64,000 bases of DNA, taken from CADEDV01 sp964596345. GTDB taxonomy: Bacteria; Bacteroidota; Bacteroidia; Chitinophagales; Chitinophagaceae. The position numbers and the translations under genes were made by a program. Position 1 is the first letter of the stretch, and the number at the start of each line of letters is the position of its first letter. The notes under the pieces are model-generated. The model was given only the letters and a program-made list of their open reading frames with translations, had not been told where the DNA came from and did no database searches. The stretch is from contig CAZQSZ010000007.1 in assembly GCA_964596345.1 (NCBI GenBank), forward strand, positions 1 to 64,000. The letters are read 5' to 3'. Positions 26,743 through 35,584 of the stretch are shown one piece after another.

Positions 26743-27867
26743 TCAGTCAGCCTGTTCTTTCAATTTTAGAAATAAGTTTTTTGCTTTCTGTGCGCCTGGA
26801 TTTTTATTCAGGACCATATTCAATATTTCTATGGCTTTCAATTTCTCACCTGATTTTATGTAAAACTCTGCTAATGGAATATACATTTTTTCATTAAAGT
26901 AATAAGGTGTGGCCAATTCCATAATTGCAACAGCATTCTTTATTTTTTCCAGATCATCCCCTGCATTCAATGCCTGGTAATAGCCATATGCTGCTATCAA
27001 CTCCAAATCAAAGTTTGCAGGATTTCTTTTTAATTCCGATTTTGCCCAAACAGTATCACCGAGTACCACTTTGCTTACCAATTCCATACTTTGTTCATCT
27101 TTAAATTTCATCCTCGGAACAGGTGTTTTTCCCAATGCTTTAATGATTTCCTCCGCCACCAACGTAGTGGAGTAAGGGTTCTGACCTGTTATGTAGTTAC
27201 TATCCCTGATCATGTAGGGAAGCATGGGTCCGCCCTTTTTGTACCTGGCGCTCCTGAGGAGTAACCTGTCCTCCAATAAAAATGGAAATTCAGAAGTTGA
27301 TTTGCCAAACATGGCCTCTTCTTCGTTGCAGAACCCTGTCAGCGATTTGTTTTCTACCAAATATCTGTCACTATCTTTTATGTTAGCCAACGCAATTGTG
27401 CCATGACATACGGCTGCTACAATAGCCTTCTTTTTATCCATCTCCAAGATAAAGTCCTGCAGCGAGGGATCTACTACAAGGTCGAACATCGGACCTTTGC
27501 CACCTACTATATATACAGCATCATAGTTTTTTGCATCCAGTGTTGCTGTGGCTTTTGTTTGCTCAAAAAAGGTCATGGCAGTACTATCCTGCAATACGAT
27601 TTTATTGTATGGTTTATTTTTATTGAACTGACCAAGATCTACTTTGCCACCTTTAGGACTTGCCACATCAATCACCAGGCCATTGGCTTTGAAAATCAGG
27701 TATGCCTGGGTGAATTCATCCATTTCAAACCCCGGTCTGCTTTTTCCCAGGTCTTTTCCATAGCTACTCACCACTATCACTATTCTTTTACCTTTATTTT
27801 GCGCCAGGATATCTGCCGGAAAATTGATAACCAGGATAAGCAGTAAGCTGTGTATTATATTTTTCAT
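26743..27867 (-). CDS. Secreted DJ-1/PfpI-like protein with helical C-terminal extension
   Basis: The 374-aa protein has a signal peptide (about 1-22), then a DJ-1/PfpI domain to about residue 245 with the nucleophile elbow AAVCHGTIAL (Cys154-His155) and an acidic residue near 48. Such domains include chaperone/deglycase and amidotransferase-like enzymes. A C-terminal helical stretch (about 255-374) looks TPR-like. Export of a DJ-1 protein is unusual. The start is preceded by a Crp/Fnr-like palindrome (27973-27986) placed as in five other promoters of the window. Confidence 0.8.
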   Translation of the reverse strand: MKNIIHSLLLILVINFPADILAQNKGKRIVIVVSSYGKDLGKSRPGFEMDEFTQAYLIFKANGLVIDVASPKGGKVDLGQFNKNKPYNKIVLQDSTAMTFFEQTKATATLDAKNYDAVYIVGGKGPMFDLVVDPSLQDFILEMDKKKAIVAAVCHGTIALANIKDSDRYLVENKSLTGFCNEEEAMFGKSTSEFPFLLEDRLLLRSARYKKGGPMLPYMIRDSNYITGQNPYSTTLVAEEIIKALGKTPVPRMKFKDEQSMELVSKVVLGDTVWAKSELKRNPANFDLELIAAYGYYQALNAGDDLEKIKNAVAIMELATPYYFNEKMYIPLAEFYIKSGEKLKAIEILNMVLNKNPGAQKAKNLFLKLKEQAD

Positions 27868-27942
27868 TCACATTCATATTTTTTGTTTGTAAGCAGGGAT
27901 GACAGCAACCTTTACTTCTGTTCGTAAGGAACTGCCGGGGAG

Positions 27943-27986
27943 GAAAGTTGAAGCTTATTTATGCGCCGTTTCTTAACTTAGGTTAA
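27943..27986 (-). promoter_or_regulatory. Crp/Fnr-type operator, site a
   Basis: The palindrome TTAACTTAGGTTAA (27973-27986) lies inside a longer inverted repeat with flanking TTTC/GAAA arms. Its centre is 37 bp from the end of a weak -7-like CAACTTTC on the minus strand (27943-27950), leading to the DJ-1-like gene. It is also about 58 bp upstream of the predicted start of the divergent AraC gene. Confidence 0.55.
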
Positions 27987-28001
27987 GAAAGTTAAGATCA
28001 G

Positions 28002-28032
28002 TTGAACTGGACTGATCCATTCTATGTATTTG
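28002..28032 (+). promoter_or_regulatory. Putative promoter of AraC-type gene
   Basis: TTG at 28002-28004 and TGTATTTG at 28025-28032 (one mismatch to TAnnTTTG) are separated by 20 bp. The leader would be about 77 nt before ATG 28116. Confidence 0.35.
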
Positions 28033-28115
28033 CCATGCTGTTTTTCCTGTCACCCGTTATTAAAAAGGTAAGTTGCTGATTGTTTGGTATTTTTACAGGC
28101 ATTTATAACCGGCAT

Positions 28116-29285
28116 ATGTTTTATTTTTTCGGGGTTGGACTCAACCTTTTTTTACTGGTCTTGCTGCTTTCAAAGAAGAATAAATCTTTTGCTGATAAGA
28201 TCTTAGCTGCCTGGTTACTGGTTATCTGCTGCCATCTGTCGCTTTATGTGCTAAGCCAACAGCCTATCACGATTCATAATATACACCAGATGGGTGTAAG
28301 TATGCCCTTTCCTTTTTTGCATGGCCCTTTCCTTTATTTATATACCGCCGCTGTCACCCAGTTATTGCCGGTGAACAGGAAATGGTTATTCCTTCATTTT
28401 TTGCCTGCTGTCGTTGTCCTCGTGCTGGCGATCCCATTTTTTTCCCTTTCCGCCGCTGAAAAAATGGAAGTGCTTACTAATAAAGGACGAGATTATACTG
28501 ATTTCCTGTTCATCGCCGGATGGATGATGCGGGTCTCGGGTGTGGTCTATGTGATCTGGTGTTTCCTGCTGTTACGAAGACATAAAAAAAATATCGGGGA
28601 ACTGTTCTCCTATGAAGAAAGGATCAACCTGAACTGGCTGCGCTACCATATCTATGCCTTGCTCGCTGTCTGGATGATCATCATCTTCGTCAAGAAAGAT
28701 TCTTTTATCTTCAGCGCCGTGGTGGTCTTTGTCGTGTTGTTTGGTTATTTTGGCATCCGGCAGGTAGGGATATTTGGCCAGATAAATCCAGTGCAAGCTG
28801 TTCCGGAAAAATTACCTGCCGAAGAAGAAGTACCCCCTGAGCAAACTATTTCTCTCGTCATACCTGATCCTGCCAGTCCTGGGAAAGATAAAGCTACCAA
28901 AAAATACAGCAGTTCAGGTCTGAACCCCGAAGCCGCTGACCATATCCATGCAAAGCTTACCCGTTGTATGAGGGATGAAAAGTTGTATACAGAACCTGAA
29001 CTATCCTTGTCCATGCTCGCCGCCAAACTTGAGGTCCACCCAAACTACCTGTCTCAGGTGATCAATGAAAGAGAGGGGAAGTCCTTTTTTGATTATATCA
29101 ACTTTCTGCGGGTCGAGGAGTTTAAACGGTTAGCCGGACTCCCCGAACAAAAACAATTTACGCTGATGAGCATTGCGCTGGATTGTGGCTTCAATTCCAA
29201 ATCTTCCTTCAATAAGAATTTCAAAAAAATTACAGGACAGTCACCTACCGGATACCTGGCCGGACTTCCCGGAGGTCTTAATTAA
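28116..29285 (+). CDS. Membrane-anchored AraC-family regulator
   Basis: The 389-aa protein has about seven N-terminal membrane helices (to about residue 230) and a C-terminal AraC HTH_18 domain (about 285-385) containing SMLAAKLEVHPNYLSQVINE and FNSKSSFNKNFKKITGQSP. This is a one-component sensor in the inner membrane that binds DNA from the cytoplasmic face. I chose ATG 28116, since a TTG at 28080 would add only 12 residues. It precedes, on the same strand, the serine hydrolase gene at 29449, whose promoter carries three CTTATAAG-like repeats, possible targets. Confidence 0.85.
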   Translation: MFYFFGVGLNLFLLVLLLSKKNKSFADKILAAWLLVICCHLSLYVLSQQPITIHNIHQMGVSMPFPFLHGPFLYLYTAAVTQLLPVNRKWLFLHFLPAVVVLVLAIPFFSLSAAEKMEVLTNKGRDYTDFLFIAGWMMRVSGVVYVIWCFLLLRRHKKNIGELFSYEERINLNWLRYHIYALLAVWMIIIFVKKDSFIFSAVVVFVVLFGYFGIRQVGIFGQINPVQAVPEKLPAEEEVPPEQTISLVIPDPASPGKDKATKKYSSSGLNPEAADHIHAKLTRCMRDEKLYTEPELSLSMLAAKLEVHPNYLSQVINEREGKSFFDYINFLRVEEFKRLAGLPEQKQFTLMSIALDCGFNSKSSFNKNFKKITGQSPTGYLAGLPGGLN

Positions 29286-29314
29286 CCATACATATATAAT
29301 ATATAGGGTGTCAT

Positions 29315-29398
29315 CTTATAAGGCAGGACATGATCACGGCGTGTCTCTTTATAAGAACATTGAAAACCAGTTCATTGAAATTGGCTGCATCTTATAAG
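29315..29398. repeat. Three CTTATAAG-like operator repeats
   Basis: CTTATAAG at 29315-29322, TTTATAAG at 29348-29355 and CTTATAAG at 29391-29398 are spaced 33 and 43 bp apart, close to three and four helical turns. The first and third share the longer context CATCTTATAAGG. The last copy is about 45 bp upstream of the predicted start of the serine hydrolase mRNA (-7-like CAATTTTG at 29427-29434). Confidence 0.5.
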
Positions 29399-29448
29399 GT
29401 GCTACCTCGCTCCGGGATCCCCGCTGCAATTTTGCTGAAAATTAAACT

Positions 29449-31509
29449 ATGAAGCAATTTTTCAGTGCAGCGTTCCTGGTATTTTTATCTATTGCAGGTA
29501 GCGCACAAAAAAAAGACAACAGGCTGGCCGGACTTGACACGATGATCCAGCGTATACTAAAGGAATGGAATGTTCCCGGTGCTTCCATCGCCGTGGTGGA
29601 AAAAAACAGAGTTTTATTGACGAAGGGTTTTGGAACAAGGGATGTTGCTACGAATAAACCGGTGACTGAAAATACACAATTTGCTATCGGCAGTTGTACC
29701 AAGGCGTTTACTGCTTCCCTGGTCGGTACTGCGATGCAGGATGGATTACTGGAACTGGATGAACCGGTTACGAATTATATAGGCACCCTGAAGTTTTATA
29801 GCCCTGAACTCAATTCATCGGTCACTGTAAGGGATATGCTTTGTCACCGTACCGGCTTGCCCCGGCATGATTATTCCTGGTACAGTGGTAATGCAGGGAG
29901 CCGTGATAGTTTGTTGTACCTGCTTCGGTATCTCGAACCCAGTGCGCCCCTCCGGCAATCTTTCCAGTACAATAATTATATGTATGCTGCGCTGGGAAGC
30001 CTCGTTGAAAAGTTAAACGGTGAGACCTGGGAAAAACTTGTTGAGGAACGATTTTTTTCCCCGCTGGGTATGACCCGTTCCACGACCGGTGCCTTTAACA
30101 AGGAAGGTGATTTCTCGTACGGCTATACTTTCCGGAATAATAAAGTGCAGCAGCTTAATTTCCTGCCGGAATATCTCCAGGGTATTGCACCGGCCGGTGC
30201 CGTGGTATCCACTGCAAAAGATATGTCGAACTGGTTATTGCTATGGACCAACCAGGGAAAGGTAAATGGGAAGGAAATTATTCCTTTCTCCTATTATCAG
30301 CAGGCGATCAGTTCACAGATGATCGCTTCTGCTAATTTGCCCGGTAAACAGGTTCCCGATTATTATTTTTTTAATTATGGTCTCGGATGGTATACTGCCA
30401 GTTACCGGGGACATTATGGTGTGGGGCATGGTGGTAATATTAATGGATTCAGCAGCTTCTTAACTTTTTTACCCACTGACAGTATTGGCGTCTTTGTTTC
30501 TGTCAACCAAAATAATTCTGCAGCCGTTCGGGTTTTGAGTAACCTGATCCTGGACCGGATGATCAGTGCCACTTACATTGACTGGAACAGCCTTATAAAA
30601 ATGTCTTCAGGTGCTGGTGCTGTTGCTCCAACCTTGCCTTCCAAGCAAGGTAACCCCTCGCATCCCATGTCTGCTTATGCCGGAGTATACAAACATGACG
30701 GATACGGTACAATCATCATTAAGGAAGAAAATAATGCGCTGACGGGTAGCTTCAACCGATGGAAGCTGAACATAAAGCACAAACATTATAACTACTATAC
30801 CATTACCATCCAGGATAATGCATTTGATGGGAGTGAAGCTATGGATGCCGTATTCAGTATTGATGCAGCCGGAAATATCAGCTCGGTACAAGTTCCTTTC
30901 CAGGACGGGGTTAGTGCTATTGAATTTATCAAGCAAAGACCGGTGGTTGCTGCCAATACAGCTGACATGAAAAGTTATGAAGGTAACTTTGATTTTAACG
31001 GGAGTGTGGTGAAAATTTATCTTCACGAGAATGGTACATTAAGAGCCCAGGTACCCGGTCAACCTGAATATGAAATGATCTGGCAGGATCGGGACCTGTT
31101 CACGCTAAAAGGCATCAAAGGAGTCAGTATCCAATTTGACCGTGATGCATCAGGGGCTGTTCCCTCCGGTTCCTTTATTCAACCCAACGGTTCTTTTAAA
31201 GTCAACAGGATCGCGGCCGGTAAAGTTGTCGAAAAAACAACGGATAAAGTCCAGGGAGGAATTCAAAAGTATATTGGCGAATATTTACTTTCCGGCCAGG
31301 TGGTCAAAGTTTTTACGAAGGAAGATCAGCTTATCGCTCAACTCCCCGGTCAGCCGGCTTATACCCTTGTTCCCGGTAATAAGGATGAGTTTTCTATCAA
31401 AGGGATCCGTGGATTCAGTGTACAATTTGAAAGCAATGATAAAGAAGAAGTGACGGCACTCATCCTGCAGCAGCCCAATGGGAAAGTGAGGGCAGCCCGC
31501 AAAGATTAG
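29449..31509 (+). CDS. Exported serine hydrolase, class C beta-lactamase fold, with DUF3471-like repeats
   Basis: A 686-aa exported enzyme. It has a signal peptide (about 1-19) and a penicillin-binding/beta-lactamase-type domain to about residue 375 with S82-C-T-K85, Y174-N-N176 and HGG at 327-329. Three or so C-terminal DUF3471-like beta repeats follow (KxYxGxY patterns near 410, 505 and 605). Such proteins are usually esterases or D-amino-acid peptidases, only occasionally true beta-lactamases. It lies downstream of the membrane AraC regulator with three palindromic repeats in between, so specific control is likely. Confidence 0.88.
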   Translation: MKQFFSAAFLVFLSIAGSAQKKDNRLAGLDTMIQRILKEWNVPGASIAVVEKNRVLLTKGFGTRDVATNKPVTENTQFAIGSCTKAFTASLVGTAMQDGLLELDEPVTNYIGTLKFYSPELNSSVTVRDMLCHRTGLPRHDYSWYSGNAGSRDSLLYLLRYLEPSAPLRQSFQYNNYMYAALGSLVEKLNGETWEKLVEERFFSPLGMTRSTTGAFNKEGDFSYGYTFRNNKVQQLNFLPEYLQGIAPAGAVVSTAKDMSNWLLLWTNQGKVNGKEIIPFSYYQQAISSQMIASANLPGKQVPDYYFFNYGLGWYTASYRGHYGVGHGGNINGFSSFLTFLPTDSIGVFVSVNQNNSAAVRVLSNLILDRMISATYIDWNSLIKMSSGAGAVAPTLPSKQGNPSHPMSAYAGVYKHDGYGTIIIKEENNALTGSFNRWKLNIKHKHYNYYTITIQDNAFDGSEAMDAVFSIDAAGNISSVQVPFQDGVSAIEFIKQRPVVAANTADMKSYEGNFDFNGSVVKIYLHENGTLRAQVPGQPEYEMIWQDRDLFTLKGIKGVSIQFDRDASGAVPSGSFIQPNGSFKVNRIAAGKVVEKTTDKVQGGIQKYIGEYLLSGQVVKVFTKEDQLIAQLPGQPAYTLVPGNKDEFSIKGIRGFSVQFESNDKEEVTALILQQPNGKVRAARKD

Positions 31510-31546
31510 GGGGCCAGTTGTGGGAACAGGGAATATCTTTTTGCTA

Positions 31547-31620
31547 TTTCGTGTACAATAATTGTCTTTCTGTAGACATTGCGCCAGCCTGGACAACTTA
31601 ATTTGTTCCTTTGTTGTCCA
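31547..31620 (+). promoter_or_regulatory. Tandem LytTR-like half-sites and inverted repeat
   Basis: TTTCGTGTA (31547) and CTTTCTGTAG (31566-31575) repeat with their GT cores 21 bp apart. The roughly 29-bp segment spanning both is nearly identical to 42316-42344 in front of the LytS/LytTR genes. Downstream, TGGACAAC (31590-31597) and GTTGTCCA (31613-31620) form an inverted repeat around a -7-like TTAATTTG. Confidence 0.55.
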
Positions 31621-31701
31621 TGAAAACGGCAATACCCTTTGTTAAGGAATGCCAGAGGAATCCAGGCTGGTGCCTGTTTACGGGAATTCAAATTCCGATA
31701 T

Positions 31702-32997
31702 ATGAAAAATACATTTTTGAATGTCATTCTATTCTTCTCATCGGTGTCATCGTTTGCGCAGCAAGCCCTGTCAACAGGGTTGCCGGATTTTGAAAAGAAA
31801 TGGCTGCGGAACGGTAAGACAGAGATGGGGTATTATGTAAGGAATGAAGGTAAGTGGACTGAGTTGTACAGCTTCAGTTATGAAATAATGGCTACGACAA
31901 AAACTGTTTCTGTCTTTACCCACTTACAATCAAAGTACGGGGCTGAGAAGTGGACCGATACTGCGATTTCTGATGCAGGTACGTTTAAACCCATCTACCG
32001 CTCTTCTTTCAGTAATGATAAAGAATATGTGCTCCGGTTCGGCAAAGAGGTTAGCGGATATTATTTCGATAAGAAGAATAAAAAAAAGGAACTGGTTAAA
32101 GAAACGCCGGGCAACCCTTTTCTTGACAGTTATACCTATCCCTACCTGCTGGGATTATTACCACTCAGCTCCGGTTATAAGCATGATCTTCCGGTCTATG
32201 AATATAAGCAGGGTCGTCCAGATAACGTAAAGGTGGCCCGTATCCAGTCCGTGAAAAATAATGTGTATGTCAGCCAACTTACCGGTGAGCACAAGGTTTG
32301 GCAGGTGAGTGTGCTGGAAGAAGCCACCAACGATCAATATGAATATTATATTGACAAGGATGACCGGAGGATCTGGAAAATTGAAGTGCGTTCGGGTAAC
32401 CAGCAATTATTATTACTCAATAAAGAAATTGACTATAACCCGTTTACCAAACCCTTTAATAAGGAAGAGACCCTGCAACTGGTTACCGGCGGTAATTCAG
32501 TCATCAGCGGACAGGCTTTTGCCCGTGATAATGAGAATGAGGGGCTCCTGAAAGGAATGGCGATACTGAATATTAATAAGAAGCAGTTTGCCCGCCAGGG
32601 TACTACAATCGTATTGATACCTTATACGCCTTTTTTTAAAGAATGGGTACAATTAAATGAAGCTTCCCGTAAGAAAGGCCGGTCCATACCGCTGCCCAAA
32701 GAAGCCGCTGCCTGTATCAAAGTGGCTACCGTCTATGATAGCAAGGGCAACTTTGAATTTGTGAATTTAATGCCGGGTGATTACCTGTTGTATACAGAGT
32801 TCGGCTATGTCCATACCTCGCACCGGACCGAAGTGGTCGGTTATACTGATACCTATATCAACGGGATGTTCCAGGGAACAAGTGCCAATACAGAAGTGAA
32901 TACCTATGCGACCAATGCTGCTGCGAGTATTAAGAAAACTGTCAGCATCAGTAAAGATGGAGAGACCGTGTCTGTTAAACTCAAAAAGACGCTGTAA
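31702..32997 (+). CDS. Secreted protein of unknown function, DUF3108-like N-terminal half
   Basis: A 431-aa protein with a signal peptide (about 1-20, cleaved after SFAQ). The first 250 residues are beta-rich and resemble DUF3108-type periplasmic proteins. The last part (about 265-425) looks like a small carboxypeptidase-regulatory or Ig-type beta domain followed by a Thr/Ala-rich tail. I chose ATG 31702 because it begins the signal peptide. Its promoter shares the tandem repeat found at the LytS/LytTR locus, and its N-terminal half resembles in style the product of 41422-42240, which sits beside that locus. Function unknown. Confidence 0.65.
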   Translation: MKNTFLNVILFFSSVSSFAQQALSTGLPDFEKKWLRNGKTEMGYYVRNEGKWTELYSFSYEIMATTKTVSVFTHLQSKYGAEKWTDTAISDAGTFKPIYRSSFSNDKEYVLRFGKEVSGYYFDKKNKKKELVKETPGNPFLDSYTYPYLLGLLPLSSGYKHDLPVYEYKQGRPDNVKVARIQSVKNNVYVSQLTGEHKVWQVSVLEEATNDQYEYYIDKDDRRIWKIEVRSGNQQLLLLNKEIDYNPFTKPFNKEETLQLVTGGNSVISGQAFARDNENEGLLKGMAILNINKKQFARQGTTIVLIPYTPFFKEWVQLNEASRKKGRSIPLPKEAAACIKVATVYDSKGNFEFVNLMPGDYLLYTEFGYVHTSHRTEVVGYTDTYINGMFQGTSANTEVNTYATNAAASIKKTVSISKDGETVSVKLKKTL

Positions 32998-33069
32998 AGG
33001 TGCCGGGACAGTTAAGTATATAAAACATTTCATCAACCCAAAATTCAGTAACCGCTTTTTATTTTAACC

Positions 33070-33828
33070 ATGCAATCAATAGTACGTTTCCTGCCCGTCC
33101 TTGCCCTTTCGTTTTTACTTAGTCATTGTCAATCACGAAAGCAGAGAACATTTCAACCCCGGGAAGTTTATAAGACCAATACATTAATTGTAACACAACT
33201 TTCTGAAGGCAGCTTTCAGCATACTTCCTACAAACAAACCAATGATTTTGGAAACGTTCCCTGCAATGGCCTTGTTGTGCGAAACGGCAGTGAAACGATA
33301 GTATTTGACACACCCACCAATGACAGCTGTGCTGCTGAGCTGATCAGGTGGATACAAGATTCTCTGCATTGCAGTATTAATGCGGTAATTCCCACTCATT
33401 TTCATGATGATTGCCTTGGAGGATTACAGGCCTTTCATGATAAAAGTATTCCTTCTTATGCGTATTATAAAACCATTGATCTGGCCAAAGAAAATAATTT
33501 TGTTATTCCCCGGAATAGTTTCCATGACTCCCTGACTTTAAAAGTGGGCGATGAAAATATTATTGTCCATTTTTTTGGCGAAGGACATACCCATGATAAT
33601 GTGGTTGGCTATTATCCCCCCGAACAGGTACTGTTCGGGGGCTGTTTAATTAAAGAACTGGAGGCCAGTAAAGGATATTTAGGTGATGCGAATGAAAAGG
33701 ACTGGTCCGGTACTGTTCAAAAAATTAAGGTTCAATACCCGGAGGTGAAAGTAGTTGTGCCGGGACATGGTGAACCCGGTAACCATAGCTTACTTGACTA
33801 TACCATTCAATTATTCCGGAAGCCCTGA
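33070..33828 (+). CDS. Subclass B1 metallo-beta-lactamase-like lipoprotein
   Basis: The 252-aa product has a lipobox at residues 17-20 (LSHC) and the full subclass B1 zinc-site set: H110-F-H112-D-D114, H173 in GEGHTHDN, C192 in GGCLIKELEA and H233 in PGHGEPG. A Lys three residues after the Cys and an Asn in the following loop (GDAN) match carbapenem-hydrolysing B1 enzymes. It is therefore predicted to be a periplasmic or outer-membrane-bound carbapenemase-type enzyme, though activity is unproven. A perfect 11-bp-stem hairpin lies immediately before the Cys192 codon. No mobile element adjoins it, so it looks like an intrinsic gene. Confidence 0.88.
   Translation: MQSIVRFLPVLALSFLLSHCQSRKQRTFQPREVYKTNTLIVTQLSEGSFQHTSYKQTNDFGNVPCNGLVVRNGSETIVFDTPTNDSCAAELIRWIQDSLHCSINAVIPTHFHDDCLGGLQAFHDKSIPSYAYYKTIDLAKENNFVIPRNSFHDSLTLKVGDENIIVHFFGEGHTHDNVVGYYPPEQVLFGGCLIKELEASKGYLGDANEKDWSGTVQKIKVQYPEVKVVVPGHGEPGNHSLLDYTIQLFRKP
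33617..33641 (+). repeat. Perfect 11-bp hairpin inside the metallo-beta-lactamase gene
   Basis: CCCCCGAACAG (33617-33627) and CTGTTCGGGGG (33631-33641) are perfect complements around a 3-nt loop. The structure ends one base before the codon of the zinc ligand Cys192. Confidence 0.7.
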
Positions 33829-33853
33829 TTTAAAATTGGTCATTCTTTTTACC

Positions 33854-35287
33854 ATGTATCCATCTATGACACGAAGATCATTATTTCTTTCCTTACCTGT
33901 TTTCCTTCTTTTAATTGCACATCTATGTACTGCCCAATTGCCCATTTTCATCTGGTCAGAACATTTCGACACCAAAGGAGATTTCCGGTTTGCCGGAACC
34001 AGGGACAGCAGTTTGTATACCTGCCAGAACAAGGAGAATAAGGAAGTGGTCGTCCGTGATTTTACTCCGGGCATGAAGTTGAGAAAGCAAAGTAGTTTGT
34101 CTTATGGAGGCAATGATAACCCAGGACATTTTCTTATTTCTTTTATTTCAGATACGGGCCTTGTGCATATCAGTTATCTGCAGGACAAAAAGAAAGACTC
34201 CATCTTTATTTTGAAGGGTGGCAGGACCATTAGCTCCATGAAGGCGGGTTCCACCAGTTTTGTCCAGGCCTTTTATTCTGCTGACCGGAGCAAATTACTG
34301 ATCTGTAATTTTTATTTGCACCGGAAGACCAAAATAGCTGACCGTGATTTTATCGTGGTTTCCACTGTTAGCGGTCAGCCGGTTTACAGCGGTAGCTTTT
34401 CATATAATTATGTCCTTGTAACCCCGGAGAGTATTGCTATCGATAATTTTGGTAATGCCTACTTTGGATCGGCCAGTTACGAACGGACAGGTGGTACTTT
34501 TAGTGCTAAAAGCAAAGCTATTCATCATCTGCAACGATTTACCCCGGAGGGAGCTTCTCAATGGTTTACCTTTAACTTTCCCGGCAGGTATATTCCGGGT
34601 ATCGACCTGGTACAGGACACTCACAACTACCTCTATATTGCGGGTTTCGCTTATAATGAGGAAGTCAAAGCTTCCCGCACCAGCGAAGCTGACTTGTTTG
34701 TGTATCGTATCGATCCCGTTCAACCTGTGTATACCGATTCAATTTATATAGCGGTCAGTGGCTTGTATCCTGAAGGTAAACTGAAAGCTGATGACCGGTT
34801 AGGGTACAGCATCCGTGATTTGTTTACCAATTCAACAGGTGGATTTGTAATGGTGGCGGAGCAGTATCAACAGACCATTGGCCAATATTCAAACTCCGAA
34901 AAATATAACGATATCGTTTGTATCCGGCTGGATAAAGACCGAAGGTCCGTTTCCGTTGCCCGGATCCCGAAGATGCAGTTTGGTTTTGATAATCCTTCCA
35001 TTGTGAGTACGATGATCCATGATACCGTATATATACTTTACAATGATCTAAAGGAAAACCTTGAAGCAACCGGCGAAACTTTGAAGTTAGTTGCTAATAA
35101 AAAAGAAAAGAACGGGCTTTTCCTTGTAACGATTGGACCGGATAACAAGGTGAAGAAGGAACTGCTGTATGGCTATGCTTCCGGTCAGCCGATGCCGGTT
35201 ATTTTATCCTCTTACCTGATCAATGACCGGACGCTATTCCTTTGTGCTGAGAAGCAGGTGGGCGTTGTAAAATTTTTGCTCCCATGA
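33854..35287 (+). CDS. Secreted protein of unknown function
   Basis: A 477-aa protein with a signal peptide (about 1-27, ending LCTAQ). The body is beta-strand rich with regularly spaced aromatic/Gly motifs such as IDNFGNAYFGSASY and HNYLYIAGFAY, reminiscent of SBBP/beta-propeller proteins. I could not assign a family. The start is ambiguous between ATG 33854 and ATG 33866; both give a signal peptide. The stop overlaps the next gene by 4 bp (ATGA), so a small operon 33854-36334 is likely. Confidence 0.65.
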   Translation: MYPSMTRRSLFLSLPVFLLLIAHLCTAQLPIFIWSEHFDTKGDFRFAGTRDSSLYTCQNKENKEVVVRDFTPGMKLRKQSSLSYGGNDNPGHFLISFISDTGLVHISYLQDKKKDSIFILKGGRTISSMKAGSTSFVQAFYSADRSKLLICNFYLHRKTKIADRDFIVVSTVSGQPVYSGSFSYNYVLVTPESIAIDNFGNAYFGSASYERTGGTFSAKSKAIHHLQRFTPEGASQWFTFNFPGRYIPGIDLVQDTHNYLYIAGFAYNEEVKASRTSEADLFVYRIDPVQPVYTDSIYIAVSGLYPEGKLKADDRLGYSIRDLFTNSTGGFVMVAEQYQQTIGQYSNSEKYNDIVCIRLDKDRRSVSVARIPKMQFGFDNPSIVSTMIHDTVYILYNDLKENLEATGETLKLVANKKEKNGLFLVTIGPDNKVKKELLYGYASGQPMPVILSSYLINDRTLFLCAEKQVGVVKFLLP

Positions 35288-35574
35288 AAGGTAAGCTTCT
35301 GCCAGAAGATATTTTACAACGAATTCATAAGGACTTTCCTGTTGTAACTGACAGGAATGAAATACTTCATTTGTTTGAGTGTGTTGAGCAAGCTGACATC
35401 AATGTGGGGATTGAACAATTGCAACGGAGTATACTGGTCATTGCTGCCGGAGATGTCAGGGAGATCAAACAAATATTTAAAACTACTTTCTATGGTGATC
35501 CAAGGGATGTGATCATGATCGCTGAAGCGAAGGTTGGTTATCCCGGCAGTTACGGATCATTGCCTTTTCAATAA
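35284..35574 (+). CDS. Small uncharacterised protein
   Basis: A 96-aa soluble protein without signal peptide, mixed alpha/beta, ending PGSYGSLPFQ. It is translationally coupled (ATGA) to the preceding secreted protein gene and followed after 10 bp by another uncharacterised gene. I recognise no domain. Cytoplasmic partner or immunity-type roles are possible but unsupported. Confidence 0.55.
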   Translation: MKGKLLPEDILQRIHKDFPVVTDRNEILHLFECVEQADINVGIEQLQRSILVIAAGDVREIKQIFKTTFYGDPRDVIMIAEAKVGYPGSYGSLPFQ

Positions 35575-35584
35575 ATTTATTACT

